Below the pieces are notes generated by a model. It made no database searches and was not told the DNA's origin. It saw nothing but the letters and a program-made list of their open reading frames with translations. Position numbers and translations under genes: made by a program. Below are positions 40,629-49,678 of a stretch of DNA of 64,000 nt, in pieces. How positions within the stretch are numbered: position 1 is the stretch's first letter; every line of letters starts with the position of its first letter. The stretch comes from an uncultured Lachnospiraceae bacterium (GTDB lineage Bacteria; Bacillota; Clostridia; Lachnospirales; Lachnospiraceae): NCBI GenBank assembly GCA_949840915.1, contig CATKXY010000001.1:248001-312000 (forward strand), written 5' to 3'.

Positions 40629-42866
40629 ATGAAGAAGAGCAAAGCAATCGTAATTCTGCTGTGTGCAATCCTGCTTCTCGCCGGAGTCACTTATGTAGAT
40701 TTTCGAGGCGTGGACGCAGACGGCACAGGCAGCGCGTCGGATATCAAGCTGGGGCTTGATCTGGCCGGCGGTGTCAGCATCACCTATCGGGCGGTGGGCG
40801 AGGAGGCTCCCAGCGCCACGGACATGAACGACACCATCAGCAAGCTGCAGCAGCGTGTGGAGACCTACAGTACTGAGGCGATCGTCTATCAGGAGGGAAG
40901 CGACAGGATCAATATCGAGATTCCCGGTGTGAGCGATGCCAATGCCATACTGCAGGAGCTGGGCCGTCCGGGTTCCCTGTATTTTATCGCGGAGACCGAC
41001 GCCGAGGGCAATCAGAATTATATGAACAACGGAGGCGGTTATACACTTAACAAGACCATTGACGAGCTTTTGGAGGACGGTTCTATCGTGCTGGTGGGAA
41101 CGGACGTGAAGGATGCACGGGCGGTGACGACCCGGGATCAGATGCAGAATTCCACCTTTGCCGTAGACTTGACAATGACGCCGGAGGGAACGGTAAAGTT
41201 TGCCGATGCCACCAGAAACGCTTATGAGAAAGGCGAGACGCTTGCTATCTATTATGACGGTGAGTTTGTCAGCGTACCCGGTGTGAACGGTGTGTTCACC
41301 GACGGAAACGCTCAGATCACCCCGATGGAGAGTGCGGAGGCGGCGGAGCGTCTGGCTTCCACCATCCGTATCGGCGGTCTGAAGCTGGAGCTGGAGGAAC
41401 TGCACTCCAAGGTCGTGGGCGCTCAGCTGGGTGTTGAGGCCATTGATACCAGCCTGAAAGCGGGAGCCATCGGTCTCGCCATCGTGATCGTGTTTATGAT
41501 AGCCGTATATTTTGCGGCTGGTGTGGCATCTGCACTGGGACTGGGCTTATATGTGGCTTTGATCGTGTTATTGTTAAACGGATTCGATATGACGCTGACG
41601 CTCTCGGGTGTGGCAGGTATCATCCTCTCCATCGGTATGGCGGTGGATGCCAACGTAATCATCTTTGCCCGCATCCGTGAGGAGCTTGCAACAGGCAAGA
41701 GCGTGCAGAGCGCTGTCAAGATCGGATTTGACAAAGCGCTGTCCGCCATCGTGGACGGCAATATCACAACGCTGATCGCGGCTGCGGTGCTGTTCTTCCT
41801 GGCGCCCGGCACCATCAGAGGATTTGCGCAGACATTGGCACTGGGTATTGTGCTTTCCATGTTTACTGCGCTGGTAGTGACAAGATTTATCATGCAGGCA
41901 TTTTATGCGCTGGGCATCAAGGATGCCAAATGGTATGGTATGGCCAGAGAGCGCAAGCCTATTGATTTCCTTTCTAAAAAAGGTATCTTCTTCGGTGTCT
42001 CCATCCTGGTGATTGCCGCGGGCTTTGTGGTGATGGGAATCAACAAGGCGGGTACCGGCGACATGCTCAATTACAGTCTGGAGTTTAAAGGCGGTACTGC
42101 CACCACGGTTATGTTTAACGAGTATATGACGCTGGAGGAGGCCAATGACAGAGTGGTTCCTTTGATCGAGGAACTGACCGGAAGCGCAGTACAGGTTCAG
42201 AACGTCCAGGAGACCAATGAGATTATCTTCAAGACCAATACACTGACTGTGGATCAGAGAGAAGCCATCGATGAGATGTTGATGTCCACCTTCGACGTGA
42301 CGGAGGATGTGATCAATTCCGAGACGATCAGCTCCACCATCAGCAATGAGATGAAGACTGACACGATTCTTGCAGTGGTTGTGGCTATTGTCTGCATGCT
42401 GATCTATATCAGGATCCGCTTTAAGGATCTTCGTTTTGGCATCAGCAGTATCGCGGCTCTGCTGCATGACGTGCTTGTGGTGCTGGCATTCTATGCGGTG
42501 GCGAAGGTCTCCGTGGGCAACACCTTTATCGCATGTATGCTGACTATCGTGGGTTATTCCGTGAACGCCACCATCGTTATCTTCGACCGTGTGCGTGAGA
42601 ACATGACAGTGATGGGCAAAAAGGACGATCTGAAGAATCTGGTGAACGCAAGCATCACACAGACTTTGTCCAGAAGTATTTTCACCTCCCTGACGACCTT
42701 CGTCATGGTGGCCTGCCTGTATGTGCTGGGTGTGACCAGCATCCGGGATTTTGCGCTGCCTCTGATGGTTGGTATCGTCTGCGGCGCTTATTCCTCCGTG
42801 TGCATTACCGGAGCGCTCTGGTATGTACTGAGAAAGAAATTCCCGCCCAAGGCGAGTGCGAAATAA
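40629..42866 (+). CDS. secDF: Fused SecD-SecF protein translocase subunit
   Basis: A 745-residue fusion of SecD (about 1-430) and SecF (about 440-745). The SecD half has one N-terminal helix, a large extracellular region with DIKLGLDLAGGVSITY, and membrane motifs such as GIILSIGMAVDANVIIFARIREEL. The SecF half repeats the plan with LEFKGGTATTVMF and MLTIVGYSVNATIVIFDRVREN. SecDF uses the proton or sodium motive force to finish protein export. ATG 40629 places the first helix correctly; a start at 40578 would add 17 charged residues. A strong terminator follows. Confidence 0.95.
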   Translation: MKKSKAIVILLCAILLLAGVTYVDFRGVDADGTGSASDIKLGLDLAGGVSITYRAVGEEAPSATDMNDTISKLQQRVETYSTEAIVYQEGSDRINIEIPGVSDANAILQELGRPGSLYFIAETDAEGNQNYMNNGGGYTLNKTIDELLEDGSIVLVGTDVKDARAVTTRDQMQNSTFAVDLTMTPEGTVKFADATRNAYEKGETLAIYYDGEFVSVPGVNGVFTDGNAQITPMESAEAAERLASTIRIGGLKLELEELHSKVVGAQLGVEAIDTSLKAGAIGLAIVIVFMIAVYFAAGVASALGLGLYVALIVLLLNGFDMTLTLSGVAGIILSIGMAVDANVIIFARIREELATGKSVQSAVKIGFDKALSAIVDGNITTLIAAAVLFFLAPGTIRGFAQTLALGIVLSMFTALVVTRFIMQAFYALGIKDAKWYGMARERKPIDFLSKKGIFFGVSILVIAAGFVVMGINKAGTGDMLNYSLEFKGGTATTVMFNEYMTLEEANDRVVPLIEELTGSAVQVQNVQETNEIIFKTNTLTVDQREAIDEMLMSTFDVTEDVINSETISSTISNEMKTDTILAVVVAIVCMLIYIRIRFKDLRFGISSIAALLHDVLVVLAFYAVAKVSVGNTFIACMLTIVGYSVNATIVIFDRVRENMTVMGKKDDLKNLVNASITQTLSRSIFTSLTTFVMVACLYVLGVTSIRDFALPLMVGIVCGAYSSVCITGALWYVLRKKFPPKASAK

Positions 42867-42884
42867 AGATTAAAAAAGATACAG

Positions 42885-42924
42885 AGAGCCGGGTGCTGAG
42901 GATCGTTCAGCATCCGGCTCTTTT
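42885..42924 (+). terminator. Terminator of secDF
   Basis: A 15-bp stem (AGAGCCGGGTGCTGA with its complement, one wobble) encloses a seven-base loop and is followed by TTTT. Confidence 0.88.
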
Positions 42925-43005
42925 CTGCTTTTGGGGAGATCCTTTCTTCCGCATGAAAAAGGACTTGACAAAACCGTACAACAGCAGTAAAAAAGAGAGG
43001 TGCTT

Positions 43006-43208
43006 ATGGGTATGAAATATGAAAAATTGTTTGATTCAGAACTGAAGGTGATGGATGTGCTCTGGGATGAGGGGGATGTGGAGGCCAGGCATGTAGCGGA
43101 GCGGCTGATATCGGTACCGTTCTTACGGAGATAGAAAACAAGGGCACACAACTGACGGACAAAGAGGCGGGAGCGATGAGAGTCGTCTCCTTTGGCTGGG
43201 AGGGATAA
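43006..43208 (+). pseudogene. Truncated BlaI/MecI/CopY-type repressor gene fused to unidentified coding debris
   Basis: ATG 43006 opens a 42-codon frame whose translation, MKYEKLFDSELKVMDVLWDEGDV followed by ARHVAERL, is the first half of the winged helix of a BlaI/MecI repressor; the frame stops at 43132-43134. A TTGACA box (42965-42970) with a GTACAAC half-site still precedes it, like a BlaI-controlled promoter. From 43107 a different frame is open to TAA 43206-43208 and ends VVSFGWEG; it does not match the missing half of BlaI. I read this as a deletion junction. No blaR1-type sensor gene is present. recJ starts three bases after the second stop codon. Confidence 0.6.
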
Positions 43209-43210
43209 GC

Positions 43211-45010
43211 TTGGAGAAGTGGATGGTGGCGGCCAAAAGGGCCGATTTTGATCGATGGGCGCAGCGCTTTGGAATCAGTCCCGTTCTGGCCCGCATTCTG
43301 CGAAACCGGAATCTGACGGAGGAGGCGCAGGTGGACAAATTTCTGAACGGTACATTGCGGGACTGTTATTCCCCATGGCTGCTAAAAGATATGGACAGGG
43401 CAGTGGAGGCGGTGCAGGAGGCTGTGATGCAGGGAAAGCGCATTCGTATTATAGGCGATTATGATGTGGACGGTATTTGTTCCGCATATATTCTGACAAA
43501 GGGACTTCGGGCTCTGGGCGGGAACGCGGATGCGGCAATTCCCCATCGTATCCACGATGGCTACGGGCTCAATGATCATTTGATCGAGCTGGCCGCAAAG
43601 GAGGGCGTGGAACTGATTGTGACCTGTGACAACGGAATTGCGGCGGCGCGGCAGATTGAGCTTGCAGCTTCCCGGGGGATTGATGTGGTGGTGACGGACC
43701 ACCATGAGGTCCCCTACGTGTCGGAGCCTTCAGACGGCGGGGAGGTCAGGAGGGATGTGCTGCCTCCCGCGCTGGCGGTGGTGGACCCCAGACGGGCGGA
43801 CTGCACCTATCCCTTTCCGGGAATCTGCGGCGGTGTGGTGGCCTACAAATTCATGCAGGCTTTACTGTCGGACAAGGCATGGCTTACGGGGCAGAATATC
43901 AGCGGAGAGACAGAGGCGGAGCTTATGGAAGAGTTCCTCGAATTTGCAGCGTTTGCAACCGTGTGCGATGTGATGGAGCTTGTGGATGAGAATCGCATAC
44001 TGGTAAAGGAGGGACTGAAACGTCTGAGAAAAAGCCGGAATCCCGGTCTGAGGGCTCTCATGGAAGTGAACGGAATAGAAATGGATAAGCTTTCCGCATA
44101 CCATCTGGGATTTGTGATGGGACCTTGCCTGAACGCTACCGGGCGGCTGGATACGGCAAAGCGTGCGCTGGAGCTTCTGCAGAGCGGAACGAAGGCAGAG
44201 GCCATGTGTGCTGCAAGGGAGCTTTTTGAGATGAATGACAGCAGGAAGAATCTGACTCTGAGAGGAGTGGAGGAGGCCCAAACCGATATTGTGCAGCATC
44301 ACAGGGAGAAGGATAAGGTGCTTGTGGTGTTTCTGCCGGAGGTTCACGAGAGTCTGGCCGGCATCATAGCAGGGCGCGTGCGGGAGCAGTATAATCGTCC
44401 CGCCTTTGTGCTGACGAGAGGCGAGGAGGGAGTCAAGGGGTCCGGGCGTTCCGTGGAGGGGTATCATATGTACGAAGCTCTGACACAGGTAAACGGGCTT
44501 TTGACCAGATACGGGGGACACAAAATGGCGGCGGGACTGTCCATGCGGGAAGAGGATGTGGAGCGGTTCCGGCAGAAATTAAATGAAAACTGTGTTCTGG
44601 GAGAGGAAGATTTTATTCCTGTGATACATATTGATGTGCCGCTGCCGCTTGCCTTTGCGAATGAAGGACTGGCGAGAGAGCTGGAGCTTCTGGAACCCTT
44701 TGGCGTGGGGAATCCGAAGCCGCTGTTTGCCCAGAAGGGCCTGGTGTTTGTGTCGGGTGTCAGAATGGGAAGCAGCGGGAGCTGTGCCAGGTTCAGAGTG
44801 CGCACGCCGGAGGGAACCGCGGAGCAGCTGGTGATGTTTCGGAGACTGGAAGCCTTTGAGACCTTTCTGGAGGAGCGATTCGGTCAGGGCAGCGTGGAGC
44901 GGCTTTACGGCGGACATGGAGACTTTGAGGTATCCGCAGTGTATCAGCTTGGTTTGAACACTTATCGCGGCAGGACGGAGAAACAGCTGATTCTGCAGTC
45001 TTTTTGCTGA
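43211..45010 (+). CDS. recJ: Single-stranded-DNA-specific exonuclease RecJ
   Basis: A 5'-3' exonuclease of recombination and repair. The 599-residue protein has the DHH phosphoesterase motifs IIGDYDVDG (about 76-84) and VVTDHHEVP (about 160-168), then a DHHA1 domain with GSGRSVEGYHMYEAL and GGHKMAAGLS, and a C-terminal OB fold. The start is TTG 43211, with GGGAGGGA about five bases upstream; the next in-frame ATG is four codons later, so the difference is small. It follows a degraded repressor gene and ends before a strong terminator. Confidence 0.95.
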   Translation: MEKWMVAAKRADFDRWAQRFGISPVLARILRNRNLTEEAQVDKFLNGTLRDCYSPWLLKDMDRAVEAVQEAVMQGKRIRIIGDYDVDGICSAYILTKGLRALGGNADAAIPHRIHDGYGLNDHLIELAAKEGVELIVTCDNGIAAARQIELAASRGIDVVVTDHHEVPYVSEPSDGGEVRRDVLPPALAVVDPRRADCTYPFPGICGGVVAYKFMQALLSDKAWLTGQNISGETEAELMEEFLEFAAFATVCDVMELVDENRILVKEGLKRLRKSRNPGLRALMEVNGIEMDKLSAYHLGFVMGPCLNATGRLDTAKRALELLQSGTKAEAMCAARELFEMNDSRKNLTLRGVEEAQTDIVQHHREKDKVLVVFLPEVHESLAGIIAGRVREQYNRPAFVLTRGEEGVKGSGRSVEGYHMYEALTQVNGLLTRYGGHKMAAGLSMREEDVERFRQKLNENCVLGEEDFIPVIHIDVPLPLAFANEGLARELELLEPFGVGNPKPLFAQKGLVFVSGVRMGSSGSCARFRVRTPEGTAEQLVMFRRLEAFETFLEERFGQGSVERLYGGHGDFEVSAVYQLGLNTYRGRTEKQLILQSFC

Positions 45011-45128
45011 TTATACAAACATTATTTTTATTTTAGATTTACATAATACTTTAGACACATTTTGGACACATTTTTCTTTTATGATATATCTCAGATAGTT
45101 GAGAAAATCACTATCTCCCCCCTCATAA

Positions 45129-45168
45129 GAAACGGAAAGCTCCCGGTTTTGCCGGGAGTTTTCTGTTT
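45129..45168 (+). terminator. Terminator of recJ
   Basis: CTCCCGG pairs with CCGGGAG; the flanking AAACGGAAA and TTTTCTGTTT extend the pairing with bulges. A run of T follows. The 118 bases between the recJ stop codon and this hairpin are A+T-rich and hold no gene. Confidence 0.8.
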
Positions 45169-45230
45169 TTGACTGATCTGCGGAAAAAAAGAGTGGTAGA
45201 AACTGTCAAAAGGGAGTACAATAGGTATCG

Positions 45231-45236
45231 TATAAT
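45231..45236 (+). promoter_or_regulatory. Probable -10 box of the murE operon
   Basis: A perfect TATAAT lies 33 bases before the murE start codon and about 65 bases past the recJ terminator. No convincing -35 is seen at the usual distance; TGTCAA at 45204-45209 is 21 bases upstream. Confidence 0.45.
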
Positions 45237-45268
45237 TGGGTATATCTGTGCAGGAAAGGGTTGGCCGG

Positions 45269-46762
45269 ATGGAATCAAGGGAAATGTTATTGTCAGAGCT
45301 GCTGGGCGGAATCGGGTACGAATGTGTGCAGGGAAGTGTGGACCGCGCGGTGAGCGGAGTGGTTTACGACTCCCGAAAAGTAGAACGGGGATGTCTTTTT
45401 ATCTGTATTCAGGGAGCGAACTTTGACGGACACGATTTTGCTCCCGAGGCGGCCGGACAGGGAGCGGCGGCGCTGATCGTCTCTGAGGATGTGGCCGGGC
45501 TTGAGGCTTTGGACGTGACGGTAATCAGGGTGGAGGACACGCGCTATGCGATGGCTTTCATCTCTGCCGCATGGTTTGGACATCCCGCAGGGAAGCTCAA
45601 GACCATCGGTATCACCGGTACCAAGGGTAAGACTACGTCCACTTATCTGGTGAAATCTATTTTGGAACATGCAGGTTATCGGGTGGGGCTTATCGGCACC
45701 ATCGAGATTATGATAGGGGATAAGCATATACACGCGGACAACACCACTCCGGAGTCCTATCTGCTTCAGAAATATTTTGCCGACATGGCGGAGGCGGGCA
45801 TGGATGCGGTGGTGATGGAGGTTTCCTCCCAGGCTCTGATGTTGCACCGCACGCAAGGGTTTGTCTTTGATTATGGAATATTCACGAATCTGGAACCGGA
45901 TCATATCGGCCCCAATGAGCATAAGGATTTTGAGGATTATCTGCATTGTAAATCTATGTTGTTCAGGCAATGTGTGGTGGGTATCGGCAATGGGGACGAT
46001 GTGCATTTTGAGCGGATCATGGAGGGACACACCTGCAGTCTCGAGAGCTTCGGCATGGGGGAGAAATGTTCCATCCGGGCGGAGGGACTGCATCTGATTC
46101 ATAAGCCGGGGGAGCTTGGAGTGGCCTTTTACGCATCTTTTGAGAACGGGGAGGGGTATGATGTGGAGGTGCCCACACCGGGGCGCTTCAGTGTGTATAA
46201 TGCCCTGACGGCTATGGCGATCTGCAGGCATTTCCGGGTGGATGCTGAGGATATCAAAAAGGCATTATTGGGTGCCCGAGTAAAAGGGCGGATTGAGATG
46301 GTAAAGGTGAGTGAAGAGTTCACGCTTCTGATTGATTATGCTCATAACGCCATGGCGCTGGAGAGCCTGCTTGCGACGCTTCGGGAATACCGGCCCCACA
46401 GGCTGGTGTGTCTGTTTGGCTGCGGAGGCAACCGCGCCAGATCCCGGCGCTTCGAGATGGGTGAGGTCAGCGGGCGGCTTGCGGATCTGACGGTCATTAC
46501 TTCAGACAATCCCCGGTTCGAGGAGCCTCAGGCTATCATTGAGGACATTAAGACGGGTATTGCCAAAACAGAGGGAAAATATGTGGAGATCTGTGACCGC
46601 AGAGAGGCGATACGCTATGTCATCACCCACGGAGAACCCGGGGATATCGTGGTTCTGGCCGGCAAGGGGCATGAAGATTACCAGGAGATCAAAGGCGTGA
46701 AATATCCAATGGATGAGAGAGATATCATCCGGGATATTCTGGAGCAGCAGGGAAGGCAGTAA
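45269..46762 (+). CDS. murE: UDP-N-acetylmuramoyl-tripeptide synthetase (DAP-adding)
   Basis: Cytoplasmic peptidoglycan enzyme that adds the third stem residue to UDP-MurNAc-Ala-Glu. The 497-residue protein has the ATP motif GITGTKGKTTSTY (about 120-132), the TTPESYLL and MEVSSQAL segments, and SDNPRFEEP, whose DNPR is the signature for meso-diaminopimelate specificity. AGGAAAGGG is eight bases before ATG 45269; a longer in-frame version starting at 45236 would begin on the -10 box. It heads the long run of same-strand genes to rsgA. Confidence 0.94.
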   Translation: MESREMLLSELLGGIGYECVQGSVDRAVSGVVYDSRKVERGCLFICIQGANFDGHDFAPEAAGQGAAALIVSEDVAGLEALDVTVIRVEDTRYAMAFISAAWFGHPAGKLKTIGITGTKGKTTSTYLVKSILEHAGYRVGLIGTIEIMIGDKHIHADNTTPESYLLQKYFADMAEAGMDAVVMEVSSQALMLHRTQGFVFDYGIFTNLEPDHIGPNEHKDFEDYLHCKSMLFRQCVVGIGNGDDVHFERIMEGHTCSLESFGMGEKCSIRAEGLHLIHKPGELGVAFYASFENGEGYDVEVPTPGRFSVYNALTAMAICRHFRVDAEDIKKALLGARVKGRIEMVKVSEEFTLLIDYAHNAMALESLLATLREYRPHRLVCLFGCGGNRARSRRFEMGEVSGRLADLTVITSDNPRFEEPQAIIEDIKTGIAKTEGKYVEICDRREAIRYVITHGEPGDIVVLAGKGHEDYQEIKGVKYPMDERDIIRDILEQQGRQ

Positions 46763-46788
46763 GAGGAAAAGCGGTAAGAGGAAAAACA

Positions 46789-49029
46789 GTGCGGGAACAG
46801 TATGCGGATATCATTGTGGATATCTCCCAGGAAAAATTGGATAAACCGTTTCAATACCGGGTGCCTCTTGCGCTGCGGGACCGGCTGGAACCGGGGATGT
46901 GTGTAGAGATTCCCTTCGGAAACGGAAACAGGCGGATAAAGGGCTATGTGCTGGAGGTGGGGGAAACGTGCAAGTTTGATCCGGTCCGTACCAAGGAACT
47001 GTTCGGGATTGCGCAGAAGGATGCGGATGTCACAGACAGGATGGTGGCGCTGGCAGCATGGATCCGCCAAAATTACGGCTCCACTATGATACAGGCGCTA
47101 AAGACGGTACTCCCCGCCAGAAAGACCGTCAAAAAGCAGGAGAGACGCTTTGTGGAGGTACTGATGAACAGGGAGGAGCTGCGCTCCCTGCTCGGCGATT
47201 GTCTGCGGAAGAAGCAGCATGCCAAGGCCAGACTGCTGGAGGCCCTCTTGCAGCAGTGGGAGGACGGAGCGGGAGCTATACCCTATCAGTGGATCACGGG
47301 AAAATTAAACGTGGCTTCAGGTACTGTCAACAGTCTGGTGAGAGAAGGAGCGGTCCGCATTGTCTCCACGGAGCAGTTCCGCAATCCGGTGAGGCTTGCG
47401 GAGGAGGCAGAAGGCGGAAAGCGGCTGCTCAGCCCGGATCAGAGACATATTGTGGATTCGGTGCTGGAGGACTTTGACAAAGGACAGCCGGGAACGTATC
47501 TGATACACGGCATCACCGGCAGCGGCAAGACGGAGGTCTATATGGAGCTGGTGGCGGAGGTCCTCAAAAGAGGCAGACAGGCCATTGTGCTCATACCGGA
47601 GATTGCTTTGACCTATCAGACACTGCTGAGGTTCTACAGACGTTTTGGCGACAGAGTCAGTGTCATGAATTCAACGCTGTCTGCGGGGGAAAAATATGAT
47701 CAGTGCGAGCGGGCAAAGCGGGGGGAGATCGATGTGATCATCGGTCCCAGGTCCGCGTTGTTCACGCCCTTTCCCAATATTGGTCTCATCGTCATTGACG
47801 AGGAACATGAGAGCAGCTACAAGAGTGAGAGTACGCCCAAGTATCATGCCAGGGAGACTGCCATGGAGGTGGCCAGACTCCATGGGGCCGGTGTGGTGCT
47901 GGGGTCTGCGACTCCTTCGCTGGAGTCCTTTTACCGGGCGGTGCGGGGGGAATACAGACTTTTTACTCTGCGGGAGCGTCTGACCGGAGGAAGGCTTCCC
48001 ACGGTTTATACTGTGGATCTTCGGGAAGAATTAAAGAGTGGAAACCGTTCTATATTCAGTCTGAAGCTGCAGGAGCTGCTGGCTGACAGACGGGACAAGG
48101 GGCAGCAGAGCATGTTGTTTTTAAACCGCAGGGGTTATGCCGGATTCGTGTCCTGCAGAGCCTGCGGAGAGGTGATGAAATGTCCCCATTGTGACGTATC
48201 CCTGTCGGAGCACAGGGACGGAAGACTGGTCTGTCATTACTGCGGCTACAGTCAGCCAAAACCCGGGCTCTGCCCGAAGTGCGGTTCCAGATATCTTCTG
48301 GGATTTCGGGCGGGAACGCAGCAGATCGAGGAGAAGCTGCAGGAACTGATGCCGGGGGTGCGGACACTGCGCATGGACGGAGATACCACGAGGACCAAGG
48401 ACAGCTATGAGAGAATTCTGTCGGCCTTTGCCAACGAGGAGGCGGATGTGCTGATCGGTACGCAGATGATCGTGAAGGGACATGATTTTCCCAAGGTCAC
48501 GCTGGTGGGCATTCTGGCGGCGGATCTATCCTTGAGCGCGGCGGATTATCGGGCGGGAGAGAGAACCTTTCAGCTCCTGACGCAGGCAGTGGGCCGGGCG
48601 GGCAGAGGAGCCTTTGCCGGGGAGGCCGTGATACAGACCTATCAGCCTGAACACTATGCCGTGACCCGTGCTGCAGCGCAGGATTATGAGGGATTTTATC
48701 AGGAGGAGATTCTATACCGGGAAATGGGAGGCTATCCCCCTGTGGCACATATGCTTGCGGTACAGATTTTCGCAGGAGAGGAAAAGGCGGGGGCAGAGCT
48801 GGCCGCCCGGCTTGCGGATGCGGTCCGGAGAGCCGGCACGGCTGTGCTGGGACCTGCGGCGGCATCCATCGGCAGAATCAATGACGTCTACCGCTTTGTA
48901 TTTTATGTCAAGAATGACGATTACGGACGTCTCGTTCAGGTCAAAGACTTACTGGAGGAACTGCTTATACAGTGGAAGAACACAACCGTGCAGGTCCAGT
49001 TTGATTTTGATCCCGTGAATTGTCTTTAG
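46789..49029 (+). CDS. priA: Primosomal replication restart helicase PriA
   Basis: Superfamily 2 helicase that restarts stalled replication forks. The 746-residue protein has an N-terminal 3'-DNA-binding domain, Walker A GITGSGKTEVYMEL (about 239-252), and DEEHE as the Walker B box. A zinc-binding insertion has paired cysteines (CRACGEVMKCPHCD and CHYCGYSQPKPGLCPKCG). GTQMIVKGHDFP and QAVGRAGR complete the helicase motifs. The start is GTG 46789 with AAGAGGA seven bases upstream. It lies 26 bases after murE. Confidence 0.95.
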   Translation: MREQYADIIVDISQEKLDKPFQYRVPLALRDRLEPGMCVEIPFGNGNRRIKGYVLEVGETCKFDPVRTKELFGIAQKDADVTDRMVALAAWIRQNYGSTMIQALKTVLPARKTVKKQERRFVEVLMNREELRSLLGDCLRKKQHAKARLLEALLQQWEDGAGAIPYQWITGKLNVASGTVNSLVREGAVRIVSTEQFRNPVRLAEEAEGGKRLLSPDQRHIVDSVLEDFDKGQPGTYLIHGITGSGKTEVYMELVAEVLKRGRQAIVLIPEIALTYQTLLRFYRRFGDRVSVMNSTLSAGEKYDQCERAKRGEIDVIIGPRSALFTPFPNIGLIVIDEEHESSYKSESTPKYHARETAMEVARLHGAGVVLGSATPSLESFYRAVRGEYRLFTLRERLTGGRLPTVYTVDLREELKSGNRSIFSLKLQELLADRRDKGQQSMLFLNRRGYAGFVSCRACGEVMKCPHCDVSLSEHRDGRLVCHYCGYSQPKPGLCPKCGSRYLLGFRAGTQQIEEKLQELMPGVRTLRMDGDTTRTKDSYERILSAFANEEADVLIGTQMIVKGHDFPKVTLVGILAADLSLSAADYRAGERTFQLLTQAVGRAGRGAFAGEAVIQTYQPEHYAVTRAAAQDYEGFYQEEILYREMGGYPPVAHMLAVQIFAGEEKAGAELAARLADAVRRAGTAVLGPAAASIGRINDVYRFVFYVKNDDYGRLVQVKDLLEELLIQWKNTTVQVQFDFDPVNCL

Positions 49030-49128
49030 TTACGTCAGATACCGGTTACGTCAGATAAAGGAAGCTTCGGGATAAAAATGAATGATAAAAACAGGACCGG
49101 GGCCGGAGACCCCGGGAGGAGGAAGAAG

Positions 49129-49608
49129 ATGGCAATCAGAAATATCCGTGAATACGGGGACGAGGTACTGAGCAAAAAGTGCAAGGAAGTGTCAGAGATG
49201 ACGCCCCGCACAAGAGAGTTGATCGAGGATATGCTGGAGACGATGTATGAGGCAAACGGAGTGGGACTTGCGGCGCCTCAGGTGGGGATATTGAAGCGAG
49301 TAGTAGTTATCGACGTGACGGGTGAGGATCCCTATATTATGATCAATCCCCGTATTGTTGAGAGCAGCGGGGAGCAGACCGGCCCGGAAGGGTGCCTGAG
49401 CCTGCCGGGAAAGAGCGGCGTGGTCACCAGGCCCAATTATGTCAAGGCCGTGGCGCTGGATGTGAATATGAAGCCCTATGAGGTGGAGGGGACAGAACTT
49501 TTGGCCCGGGCCATCTGTCATGAGCTGGATCATCTGGACGGGCATATGTATGTGGAGAAAGTGGAAGGCGAGCTGCAGGATGTGACTGCGGAGGATATGG
49601 AAGATTAG
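49129..49608 (+). CDS. def: Peptide deformylase
   Basis: Removes the formyl group from the N-terminus of new proteins. The 159-residue metalloenzyme shows all three motifs: GVGLAAPQVG (about 45-54), EGCLSLPG with the metal Cys, and HELDHLDG with two metal His and the catalytic Glu. GGGAGGAGGAAG precedes ATG 49129; a start at 49078 would add a polar extension without a ribosome site. Def and Fmt work in sequence on formyl-methionine and are adjacent here as in most bacteria. Confidence 0.96.
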   Translation: MAIRNIREYGDEVLSKKCKEVSEMTPRTRELIEDMLETMYEANGVGLAAPQVGILKRVVVIDVTGEDPYIMINPRIVESSGEQTGPEGCLSLPGKSGVVTRPNYVKAVALDVNMKPYEVEGTELLARAICHELDHLDGHMYVEKVEGELQDVTAEDMED

Positions 49609-49678
49609 GATGGCTCAGACGGATCGGGACGAAACAGATCAGAACAGATCAGAACAGGAAACAGGAGGGCGCGCGCAG

